A DNA stretch of 50,839 nucleotides from CAITUY01 sp964611575. Its GTDB lineage: Bacteria; Verrucomicrobiota; Kiritimatiellia; CAIKKV01; CAITUY01. Below the pieces are notes generated by a model. The model worked only from the letters and a program-made list of their open reading frames with translations, made no database searches and was not told the origin of the DNA. A program made the translations under genes and the position numbers. Positions 1-6,432 of this stretch are shown here, piece by piece. The stretch spans positions 1-50,839 of the forward strand of contig CAZTAJ010000017.1 of the NCBI GenBank assembly GCA_964611575.1, written 5' to 3'. The first letter of the stretch is position 1. Each line of letters begins with the position of its first letter.

Positions 1-776
1 ACACGCCCGGCAGCCTGGCCATCGCCATCAGCGAAGCCATCGAGGATGCCGTCACGTCGAAGAACACCCGGTACTCGCTGGGCAGCGTTTTGAACCACGT
101 GCTGCTGCACCAGACCATCATCGGCCTGGAGACCAAGAAGCAGTTCCAGAAGATCGGGCTCTATCCCGACGTGGTCATCGGCTGCGCCGGCGGCGGCTCC
201 AACTTCGCGGGCATGGCGTTCCCGTTCCTGGCGGACAAGATGGCCGGCTCGAAGAATCCGCGTTGCATCGCGGTCGAACCCTCCGCCTGCCCGAAGATGA
301 CCCGCGGCAAGTTCGTGTATGACTCGGGCGACGTGGCCATGATGACCCCGCTCCTGCCCATGTACAGCCTCGGCCACACCTTTGTGCCGCAGCCGATCCA
401 TGCCGGTGGACTCCGCTACCACGGCATGGCGCCGCTGGTCAGCCATGCGCTGCGCGAAGGCTTGATCGAGGCCGTCGCCATTCCGCAGCTCGAGTGCTAC
501 AAAGCCGCGATGGACTTCGCCAAGGCCGAGGGCTTCATCCCGGCCCCCGAGACCTCGCATGCCATCGCCATGGCCATCCGCGAAGCCAAACAGGCGAAGG
601 AAGAGGGCAAGGCCAAAACCATCGTCCTGAACTGGTCCGGCCACGGCATCATGGACCTCAGCGGTTACCAGGCGTATATGGAAGGCCGGTTGAGCGACTA
701 CGTGCTGCCTGACTCCGAAATCGAGAAGGCCCAGGCCTGCCTGAAAGGCCTGCCCATGCCCCCGCCGCTGAAATAA
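1..776 (+). CDS. trpB: Tryptophan synthase beta chain, TrpB2 type (5' truncated)
   Basis: The reading frame is open from the window edge (first full codon at position 3) and ends at TAA 774-776, so only the C-terminal part of a PLP enzyme is present. The visible protein carries the TrpB2 block GSVLNHVLLHQTIIGLE, the glycine-rich cofactor-phosphate loop GCAGGGSNFAG and a C-terminal LNWSGHG segment, all typical of TrpB-like (TrpB2) enzymes that make tryptophan from indole and serine in the cytoplasm. A TTG at 90 is in frame but is internal: the family homology continues upstream of it. No other trp gene is in view. The catalytic lysine lies outside the window, so activity cannot be judged here. 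Confidence 0.88.
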   Translation, partial: TPGSLAIAISEAIEDAVTSKNTRYSLGSVLNHVLLHQTIIGLETKKQFQKIGLYPDVVIGCAGGGSNFAGMAFPFLADKMAGSKNPRCIAVEPSACPKMTRGKFVYDSGDVAMMTPLLPMYSLGHTFVPQPIHAGGLRYHGMAPLVSHALREGLIEAVAIPQLECYKAAMDFAKAEGFIPAPETSHAIAMAIREAKQAKEEGKAKTIVLNWSGHGIMDLSGYQAYMEGRLSDYVLPDSEIEKAQACLKGLPMPPPLK

Positions 777-849
777 GACAGGTGTGAGGTGGTAGGTGTG
801 AGGTGGATGGAACGTGAGTCCCATCCGCCTTTTTGTTTGCTCCGCGCTG

Positions 850-910
850 TGTAGCCGCGCCGCTGTGCGGCGTGCTTAGACCCAACGCGTCGCGCAGCGA
901 CGCGGCTACA
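850..910. repeat. GTAG-footed twin-hairpin palindromic element
   Basis: An outer inverted repeat runs from TGTAGCCGCG at 850 to CGCGGCTACA ending at 910. Between the arms are two hairpins with perfect stems: CGCCGC-TGT-GCGGCG, and GCGTCGC-GCA-GCGACGC. The element lies just upstream of the leuS promoter and downstream of trpB2. The same layout with related sequence recurs at 15399-15459. Confidence 0.8.
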
Positions 911-925
911 CGTCCCTCTTCCGCA

Positions 926-953
926 TTGAATCTACGCGGTCTTGGCGTATAGT
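926..953 (+). promoter_or_regulatory. Candidate promoter of leuS
   Basis: TTGAAT at 926-931 and TATAGT at 948-953 are 16 bases apart (4/6 and 5/6 matches to the sigma-70 consensus). Transcription would start near 960, leaving a leader of about 40 nt before the GTG start of leuS. Confidence 0.45.
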
Positions 954-1000
954 TTCCGCGTTTCTGCGCCGGGGAAGCCCGTCGAATCGGGAGCATTACA

Positions 1001-3508
1001 GTGAACGAAAGATATCCTTACGAAACCATCGAACCCAAGTGGCAGAAGTATTGGACCGACCAGGCCGTGTTCAAGGTCGATACGACGCGGCCGGAAAAGA
1101 AGTACTACTGCCTGACCATGTTCCCCTATCCGTCGGGCACCATGCACGTGGGCCACGGCCGCAATTACATCATCGGCGACGCCGTCACCCGCTACAAGAT
1201 GGCGCGCGGCTTCCGCGTGCTCACGCCCATGGGCTGGGATGCCTTCGGCCTGCCGGCCGAGAACGCCGCCAAACAGCGCGGCGTGCACCCCAAGGAGTGG
1301 ACCTACAGCAACATCCAGCAGATGAAGCGCCAGCTCCAGTCCTGGGGCATCGCCTACGACTGGGACCGCGAAATCGCCACCTGCCACCCCGACTACTACC
1401 GCTGGACCCAGTGGGTCTTCCTCAAACTCTTCGAACGCGGCCTGGCCTACCGCAAGAACGCCCCCGTGAACTGGTGCGACTTCTGCACCACGCTCGCCAA
1501 CGAGGAGGTCAATGCCGACGGCACCTGCGACCGCTGCGGCCGGCCGGTCCACAAGAAGGACCTGACCCAGTGGTTTTTCAAGATCACCGAATACGCCCCG
1601 AAACTGCTGGATGACCTCAGCCTGCTGGACAAGTGGCCCGAAAAGGTCCGCACCATGCAGGCCAACTGGATCGGCCGCTCGGAGGGCGCCAAGGTCGCCT
1701 TCATGATCGCCGAGACCGGCGATCCCTGCCCCGTGTTCACCACCCGGCCGGACACGATCTACGGCGTGACGTTCATGGCCATCGCGCCCGAACATCCGCT
1801 CGTCGAAAAGCTGATCGCCAACCACCCGTGCGCCGCCGAGGTCCGCGCTTTCGCCGCCCAACAGAAGATGGTCTCGGCCGCCGAACGGGCCGACGACGCC
1901 ACGAAGAAGGAAGGCGTTTTCACGGGCTTCCACGTGAAGAACCCTTACGACGGCTCGCTCGCCCCGTTGTGGGTCACCAACTACGTGCTCATGGAATACG
2001 GCACCGGCGCCGTCATGGCCGTCCCGGCCCACGACCAGCGCGACTTCGCGTTTTCCAAGACCTATGGCCTGCCGATCAAGGTCGTGATCCAGAACGCCGA
2101 CCGCTCACTCAAGGCCGCCGCCATGACCGGGGCGTATGAGGAGGACGGCACGATGGTCAACTCCGGCCCGTTCGACGGCCGGAACAACCGCGAGGCCATG
2201 CACGACCTCATCCAGTATGCCCGGAAGGGCGGATTCGGGGAGGCCACGACGCATTACCGCATTCGCGACTGGCTGATCAGCCGCCAGCGTTACTGGGGAT
2301 GTCCCATCCCGATCGTGCATTGCCCCGCCTGCGGCATTGTGCCGGTGCCCGAGAAGGATCTGCCCGTGCGCCTGCCCGACGACGTGGACTTCAAGGCCGA
2401 ACGCGGCAACCCGCTCGCCGCCCACGAGGGTTTCGTGCACACGACCTGCCCGACGTGCGGCAAACCCGCCCGCCGCGAAACCGACACCCTCGCCCAGTGG
2501 CTCTGTTCGTGCTGGTACTACCTGCGCTATGTCAACCCGCGGCTGGACGACGCGCCGTTCCGCAAGTCCGATGTGGATGCCTGGCTGCCCGTGGACCAGT
2601 ACATCGGCGGCATCGAGCACGCCGTGCTGCACCTGCTCTACTCGCGTTTCATCCTGAAGGTTCTGCACGATGCCGATTGCGTCTCGTTCCCGGAGCCTTT
2701 CGGCGCGCTCTTCACCCAGGGCATGATCTGCAAACGCAGCGAGAAGGACGGGCAGCTCTACAAGATGTCCAAATCCAAGGGCAACGTCGTCTCGCCCGAC
2801 GAACTGATCCGCGAATATGGCGCGGACACGGTGCGGCTCTACACGTTGTTCATCGGCCCGCCCGAGAAGGACGCCGAGTGGAACGACGCCGGCGTCGAGG
2901 GCGGCTCGCGTTTCCTGCGGCGTATCTGGCGCCGCGTCCATGAGACGCACGCCCTGCTGCAGGCATCGAAAGACCTGAAGCCCGACCTGGCCCGCATGGA
3001 AACGCCGGAGCGGGATCTCTACCGCAAGCTGCACGAGAGCATCGCCAAGATCACCCAGGATCTGGAAGGCGCCTTCCAGTTCAATACGGCCATCGCCCAG
3101 ATCATGGAGCTGATGAACGCGCTGGACGATCTCAAGGTCGATGCGGCGTCGAGCGAGCAACGCCGGGCCGTCTTCCGCGAGGCGGTGGAATCGCTGGTCA
3201 TCCTGATTTCACCCTTTGCCCCGCATATCGCCGAGGAACTGTGGGTGGAACTCGGCCACGCGCCCAGCATTCTCACGGCGCCCTGGCCGCAGGTGAATCC
3301 GCAGGCGCTGACGCGTGACGAGATCGAGATTGTCATCCAGCTCAGCGGCAAGATCAAGGGCCGGATGATGGTGCCTGCGTCACTGGGGCCGAAGGAGATC
3401 GAGGAGCACGTGATGGCGGAGGGATCGGTCAAGGCGCTCATCGCCGGCAAAACCGTGCGCAAAGTCGTGGTGGTGCCCGGAAAACTGGTGAATATCGTCG
3501 CCACCTGA
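1001..3508 (+). CDS. leuS: Leucyl-tRNA synthetase
   Basis: Class I aminoacyl-tRNA synthetase that charges tRNA-Leu with leucine using ATP. The 835-residue length fits bacterial LeuRS. The class I HIGH-type motif appears as HVGHG within PYPSGTMHVGHGRNY near the N terminus, and KMSKSKGNVVSP is intact in the C-terminal half of the catalytic core. Cys pairs in the insertions (CDFC/CDRC, CPAC/CPTC) look like zinc-binding modules. The CP1 editing region contains TTRPDTIYGVTF and GTGAVMAVPAHDQRD, the conserved threonine-rich and aspartate motifs of the hydrolytic site. The start is GTG, preceded by GGGAG about seven bases upstream. It is followed after 24 bases by a short membrane ORF. Confidence 0.97.
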   Translation: MNERYPYETIEPKWQKYWTDQAVFKVDTTRPEKKYYCLTMFPYPSGTMHVGHGRNYIIGDAVTRYKMARGFRVLTPMGWDAFGLPAENAAKQRGVHPKEWTYSNIQQMKRQLQSWGIAYDWDREIATCHPDYYRWTQWVFLKLFERGLAYRKNAPVNWCDFCTTLANEEVNADGTCDRCGRPVHKKDLTQWFFKITEYAPKLLDDLSLLDKWPEKVRTMQANWIGRSEGAKVAFMIAETGDPCPVFTTRPDTIYGVTFMAIAPEHPLVEKLIANHPCAAEVRAFAAQQKMVSAAERADDATKKEGVFTGFHVKNPYDGSLAPLWVTNYVLMEYGTGAVMAVPAHDQRDFAFSKTYGLPIKVVIQNADRSLKAAAMTGAYEEDGTMVNSGPFDGRNNREAMHDLIQYARKGGFGEATTHYRIRDWLISRQRYWGCPIPIVHCPACGIVPVPEKDLPVRLPDDVDFKAERGNPLAAHEGFVHTTCPTCGKPARRETDTLAQWLCSCWYYLRYVNPRLDDAPFRKSDVDAWLPVDQYIGGIEHAVLHLLYSRFILKVLHDADCVSFPEPFGALFTQGMICKRSEKDGQLYKMSKSKGNVVSPDELIREYGADTVRLYTLFIGPPEKDAEWNDAGVEGGSRFLRRIWRRVHETHALLQASKDLKPDLARMETPERDLYRKLHESIAKITQDLEGAFQFNTAIAQIMELMNALDDLKVDAASSEQRRAVFREAVESLVILISPFAPHIAEELWVELGHAPSILTAPWPQVNPQALTRDEIEIVIQLSGKIKGRMMVPASLGPKEIEEHVMAEGSVKALIAGKTVRKVVVVPGKLVNIVAT

Positions 3509-3532
3509 CGGGTGCGCCGCGGAAACCGTAGA

Positions 3533-3724
3533 ATGTCGAGCCGCTGGAAAGAAGGACTGCGCGCGCTGACCGCCTCATGGAGCCAGTTGACGCTCGATGA
3601 GCGTAAAGTGCTCTGCCTGGTGCTGGCGCTCGCCTGCCTCGGCCTGGGAGCCAAGGCGTGGCATCGACAGCGGAGCGATTCTAGAGGCGCTGCGCCTGCC
3701 GCTGAATGTGTCACCCCCCGGTAG
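3533..3724 (+). CDS. Short single-span membrane protein, probably truncated by a REP element
   Basis: The ORF encodes about 63 residues: a basic N terminus, LTLDERK, then a hydrophobic helix (VLCLVLALACLGLGAKAW) followed by a short polar tail. An N-terminal helix of this kind is seen in ComEA-type helix-hairpin-helix proteins, but no HhH domain follows, so this is only a possibility. The stop codon is the TAG inside the GTAGGGCG foot of the repeat beginning at 3721, so the reading frame ends exactly where the repeat begins. This suggests that REP insertion truncated a longer gene. ATG 3533 is preferred over the in-frame GTG at 3512, which sits only four bases after the leuS stop. Confidence 0.45.
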   Translation: MSSRWKEGLRALTASWSQLTLDERKVLCLVLALACLGLGAKAWHRQRSDSRGAAPAAECVTPR

Positions 3725-3796
3725 GGCGACGGCCTCCGGCCGCGCCTCACCCGTCTCTCACCTTGCGCACGGCGGGGCCGGAGGCCCGCGCCCTAC
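3721..3796. repeat. REP pair (inverted), family A
   Basis: The left copy starts GTAGGGCGACGG at 3721 and contains the hairpin CGGCC-TCC-GGCCG. The right copy at 3771-3796 is in inverse orientation, contains GGCC-GGA-GGCC and ends GCGCCCTAC. Outer arms GTAGGGCG / CGCCCTAC can pair. Confidence 0.85.
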
Positions 3797-3848
3797 CTGT
3801 CCTTCGGTCCCTGACCGCGTCTCTTCCGGCCTCCACATCCCTGTCGCC

Positions 3849-3920
3849 GGCGGGGCGAGGACGCCTGCGCCCTGCCTGTCCTTCGGTCCCTCGGGTAGGG
3901 CGACGGCCTCCGGCCGCGCC
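3849..3920. repeat. REP pair, tail-to-tail, families A and B
   Basis: The copy at 3849-3875 is a variant (GGCGGGGCGAGGACGCC, with CTGC instead of CTAC at its foot). It resembles the family seen again at 48353-48379. The copy at 3895-3920 is a regular family A unit (GTAGGGCGACGG...). The RAYT stop codon lies ten bases beyond. Confidence 0.75.
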
Positions 3921-3929
3921 TCTTCGCAC

Positions 3930-4376
3930 TTATGCTGGCCACACATGCGGCCAGTCTTCAGGTTTGTCCGCCAATCCAGCCCTCACAGGGTTGGCCCGAA
4001 TGTAAAACGCCTTTTCTTCCATGCTTGCCGCATCCCGTAGGCGGTGCTCAAAAAAGTCCCGCTGCCATTCGATCCCGCAGACCTTGGCAAGATAGCCCTT
4101 CCATGACGAAAGAACCTGTCCGATGGACCGGTCGGGAGGAAAAGAGAACAGACCATGGATATGGTCAGGCATCAGCACAACGAGATGCGCATGCCAGACC
4201 AGACGGTCATGATAGACCTTCACCGACTCCATGATCTTCGGGGTCACAGCCGACCGACAGAACTGGTCCCGTCCCTTTGGCTTTCCGCAGATCGTGATGA
4301 AGTAGACGGTTCCGGGTTGAACCCAGGAGGGAATCCCGTGAGGCAATGATTTTCGCTCAGGATGCGCCGCAGGCAT
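3930..4376 (-). CDS. REP-associated tyrosine transposase (RAYT, Y1/HUH family)
   Basis: Small (148 aa) single-strand DNA transposase of the IS200-like Y1 superfamily. The HUH metal-binding motif is visible as PDHIHGL (H72, H74), and the single catalytic tyrosine is in AFYIRANPVRAGL (Y125), a signature typical of RAYTs. VYFITICG near the N terminus is the expected first beta strand. I chose the ATG at 4376 because the open frame upstream of it only translates a REP copy; AGGAG lies a few bases upstream of this ATG. RAYTs are domesticated or host-benign enzymes known to cut at REP hairpins with a GTAG foot. The repeats flanking this gene start with GTAG, so it is probably the enzyme responsible for them. 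Confidence 0.88.
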   Translation of the reverse strand: MPAAHPERKSLPHGIPSWVQPGTVYFITICGKPKGRDQFCRSAVTPKIMESVKVYHDRLVWHAHLVVLMPDHIHGLFSFPPDRSIGQVLSSWKGYLAKVCGIEWQRDFFEHRLRDAASMEEKAFYIRANPVRAGLADKPEDWPHVWPA

Positions 4377-4404
4377 AACTCCTGCACTCCTGCATTCTGT
4401 CGCC

Positions 4405-4474
4405 GGCGGGGCCGGAGGCCCGCGCCCTACCTGTCCTTCGGTCCTCGGGTAGGGCGACGGCCTCCGGCCGCGCC
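4405..4474. repeat. REP pair, family A, upstream of the RAYT gene
   Basis: A minus-orientation copy at 4405-4430 (ends CGCGCCCTAC) and a plus-orientation copy at 4449-4474 (starts GTAGGGCGACGG) lie tail to tail with an 18-base gap. A further CTGTCCTTCGG tract follows at about 4490. Confidence 0.85.
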
Positions 4475-4528
4475 TCACCTTGCGCACGGCCTGTCCTTCG
4501 GTCTCCGGCTGTGCCTCCTCCGTCGGCC

Positions 4529-5215
4529 TCAGAACTTGAACGACACGCCCGCGGAAATCACCGGGTAGTACTTGAACGCATCGGCGTCATCCTGAATGTC
4601 TTCCACCTCGCGGTCCAGGGCGCGGTCAACCTCGCCCTGAATGGCGGGATCGGAGGCCCTGGCGGACGCCGTGATCTCGGGCTCGCCCTGGAACATCACG
4701 CCGAAATCGCAGGAGAAATGCCAGCGCTGCCCCGCGCCGACCGCATTGCCATAACCGATGCCCACGTAGGGCGCGAAGTCGCTGAACGTCACCTCGCCCT
4801 TCAAATCATCCAGCCAGAACTCCCGGCCATCCAGTTCCACGGTACCGGCAAGGTCGCCGGTCAGCTTGACCTTGTTCTTGTTCGCGAACGCGCCGCCCGA
4901 GATCCGGAACCCGCCACCGGCCGGATACAAATCCAGCAAGGCGCCGTAGGTCAGCCACTCGATATCGCCCTTGATCGTGCCGTCATCGTCTTCGTAGGTG
5001 TCCGCGTAGCTGCCCCCGTTCACCTCGAAACGGATCCCGAGGTAGTCGTTCAGTCCGAGGGTCAGATCCGCGCCCAGGCCCAGTGTGCCGACCTTCGCCG
5101 TCAACCCGATGCCGGTCGCCGAGTCCTCCTCGAAAGGCGTCGCCGGGGCCCCCAGGACCCCTTGCGCCATGATCATGCCCGCCGCCGCCGCCCAGCCCCA
5201 TATTACTTTGCTCAT
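4529..5215 (-). CDS. Secreted outer-membrane beta-barrel-like protein
   Basis: The 228-residue protein has an N-terminal signal peptide (about residues 1-23, ending near VLGA). It then shows alternating hydrophobic/polar strands rich in Gly and aromatic residues, such as GIGLTAKVGTLGLGADLTL and YVGIGYGNAV, and ends in SFKF, a terminal aromatic typical of outer-membrane barrels. The fold looks like a small 8-10 strand porin-like barrel, with an acidic stretch (DRALDREVEDIQDDADAF) shortly before the last strand. No specific family is recognised. GGGAG lies six bases upstream of the ATG. It faces the RAYT cluster downstream and has palindromic elements upstream. Confidence 0.7.
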   Translation of the reverse strand: MSKVIWGWAAAAGMIMAQGVLGAPATPFEEDSATGIGLTAKVGTLGLGADLTLGLNDYLGIRFEVNGGSYADTYEDDDGTIKGDIEWLTYGALLDLYPAGGGFRISGGAFANKNKVKLTGDLAGTVELDGREFWLDDLKGEVTFSDFAPYVGIGYGNAVGAGQRWHFSCDFGVMFQGEPEITASARASDPAIQGEVDRALDREVEDIQDDADAFKYYPVISAGVSFKF

Positions 5216-5267
5216 TTGTCGCTCCCGGTTGTGGTTTCGCCGTCCCTATGCCTGACCGTTCTCCCCT

Positions 5268-5318
5268 TGGAGGGCGCGCATGCGGCGCGCCGCGGACGGC
5301 GACACGCCGTCCCTCCCC
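5268..5318. repeat. GGAGGG-footed twin-hairpin element
   Basis: Outer arms GGAGGGC... and ...CCCTCC enclose GCGCGC-ATGCG-GCGCGC and the perfect hairpin GGACGGCG-ACA-CGCCGTCC. Related elements are at 17552-17622 and 34412-34462. Confidence 0.7.
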
Positions 5319-5381
5319 TGAATCATCTCTGTGAGCATGCTACAGGCCGCTCCACGCTTGTTCAAGGGCATTACCGACCCC

Positions 5382-5451
5382 GGCGGGGCCGGAGGCCCGC
5401 GCCCTACCTGCCTTCGGGCTCATGGGTAGGGCGACGGCCTCCGGCCGCGCC
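5382..5451. repeat. REP pair, family A
   Basis: The minus-orientation copy 5382-5407 ends CGCGCCCTAC, and the plus-orientation copy 5426-5451 starts GTAGGGCGACGG. They are the same sequences as around the RAYT gene, here without a transposase gene. Confidence 0.85.
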
Positions 5452-5546
5452 TTTTCCGCCCCTGCACCCACAATCCTGCTTTGCGGGCCACGGCCGTTCC
5501 GGTAGATTAGGGGCAACCGGTGTGACCCCATCGGGAGGCGAGACCC

Positions 5547-5966
5547 ATGAGCCAGGACTGCATATTCTGCAAGATCGTCAAGGGCGACATCCCCTGCGCG
5601 CGCGTGTACGAGGACGCCGATGTCCTCGCGTTCATGGACATTCATCCCGTGGTCAAAGGCCACACCCTGGTGATCCCGAAGATCCATTGCGATCCCATCA
5701 CCCACGCGCCGGTCGAGGCGCTGGCCCGGACCATCGCCGTGGTCCAGCGCGTGGCCCGCGCCCAGTACGAGGTCTTGCACGCCGCCGGCGTGAGCATCTC
5801 GCAAGCCAATGGCGCCACCGCCGGCCAGGAGGTGCCGCACGTGCATTTTCATGTGATCCCCCGTTTTGAAGCCGACCGGCCCCAGCGACGGTGGCAGCCC
5901 GGCGCCTATGACAACGCCGACGAGATGCGGCAACTCGCCGACCGCCTGCGCGCCGCCATCACCTGA
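5547..5966 (+). CDS. HIT family nucleotide-binding hydrolase
   Basis: Histidine-triad protein of 139 residues, complete and of normal length. It opens with CIFCKIVKGDIP, the usual HIT N terminus, and ends with the triad HVHFHVIP containing the catalytic histidine. Members hydrolyse or transfer nucleoside phosphoramidates and related dinucleotides in the cytoplasm; the physiological substrate cannot be assigned from sequence. A GGGAGG sequence about ten bases before the ATG serves as ribosome-binding site. It is followed after 19 bases by the Minf_1886-family gene and the M16 peptidase, so the three are probably co-transcribed. Confidence 0.92.
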   Translation: MSQDCIFCKIVKGDIPCARVYEDADVLAFMDIHPVVKGHTLVIPKIHCDPITHAPVEALARTIAVVQRVARAQYEVLHAAGVSISQANGATAGQEVPHVHFHVIPRFEADRPQRRWQPGAYDNADEMRQLADRLRAAIT

Positions 5967-5985
5967 GTGCCGCGGAATCACCCCC

Positions 5986-6432
5986 ATGCAACCCACCGCA
6001 TTCGAAGATATCCTGGCCCAGATCGTGCGCGAAGATCCGCGCTATCCGGCCGAAGCCTACCTCTTTCTCCGGGTCGGCCTGAATTACGCGGTGAAGCTTT
6101 ACCACAAACCCGACCACGGTCCCGGACGGCACGTGAGCGGCCAGGAACTGATCGAGGGACTGCGGCAATACGCCCTGAAGGAATTCGGGCCGATGGCCTT
6201 CACGGTCCTCAAGACGTGGGGCATCCGCCGCACCGACGATTTCGGCGAACTGGTCTTCAATCTCGTCAACCGCGGCCTGCTCGGCAAGACGGATGAGGAC
6301 AGGAAGGAAGACTTTGCCGCCGGCTACGATTTCCGCGAGGCGTTCGTGAAGCCGTTCCTGCCCGCCCCGGAGCCATTCCAACCGCAACGGGCAGCGCCAT
6401 GCCACCCTCCCCGACCGCAGGACAAACCATGA
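5986..6432 (+). CDS. Minf_1886 family protein (function unknown)
   Basis: 148 residues with the pattern typical of the Minf_1886 family: RYPAEAYLFLRVGLNYAV, then RHVSGQELIEGLRQYA, EFGPMAFTVLKTWGIRR and DFGELVFNLV. The family is largely confined to Verrucomicrobia, Planctomycetes and relatives, and has no assigned biochemical role, so the gene also serves as a lineage marker. A Pro/Gln-rich tail runs to the end. The start is ATG 5986, after the HIT stop. The stop overlaps the next start in an ATGA at 6429-6432, so translation of the M16 peptidase is probably coupled to it. Confidence 0.85.
   Translation: MQPTAFEDILAQIVREDPRYPAEAYLFLRVGLNYAVKLYHKPDHGPGRHVSGQELIEGLRQYALKEFGPMAFTVLKTWGIRRTDDFGELVFNLVNRGLLGKTDEDRKEDFAAGYDFREAFVKPFLPAPEPFQPQRAAPCHPPRPQDKP

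Larger units (their letters stand above)
3721..4474. mobile_element. RAYT-REP cluster (REPtron-like element)
   Basis: A RAYT gene on the minus strand is bracketed by REP copies in alternating orientation: + at 3721, - at 3771-3796, - (degenerate) at 3849-3875, + at 3895-3920, then the gene, - at 4405-4430 and + at 4449-4474. Short CTGTCCTTCGGTC tracts next to several copies are also repeated. This matches the known arrangement in which a REP-associated tyrosine transposase is embedded in the repeats it acts on. Outer borders are approximate. Confidence 0.75.
5216..5546. other. Intergenic region with two palindromic elements between divergent genes
   Basis: These 331 bases separate the minus-strand barrel gene from the plus-strand HIT gene. 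They hold the GGAGGG-type element (5268-5318), an inverted REP pair (5382-5451) and a weak promoter candidate for the HIT gene (TTGCGG 5481, TAGATT 5503, 16-base spacing). No coding sequence is apparent. Confidence 0.7.

Noticed and set aside
932..2032. Long minus-strand open frame opposite leuS, and many comparable frames opposite rpsB, GH2, M16 and RND genes
   Set aside because: They are shadows of GC-rich coding sequence: repetitive Arg/Gly/Ala/His composition, no domains, and complete overlap with a well-supported gene.
3721..3920. REP cluster considered as rho-independent terminator of leuS
   Set aside because: Hairpins are strong but no U-tract follows any of them, and the same sequences occur in divergent intergenic regions and beside starts.
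3597..4040. Plus-strand frames in the RAYT-REP cluster
   Set aside because: They consist of translated REP sequence (ATASGRAS-type repeats) and differ in frame between copies.
4377..4487. N-terminal extension of the RAYT frame
   Set aside because: These codons translate a REP copy; the transposase fold starts after ATG 4376, which has its own ribosome-binding site.
4511..5869. Plus-strand 450-residue frame across the barrel gene and the HIT gene start
   Set aside because: It is antisense to the barrel gene, then passes through repeats and the HIT gene in another frame; no family similarity.
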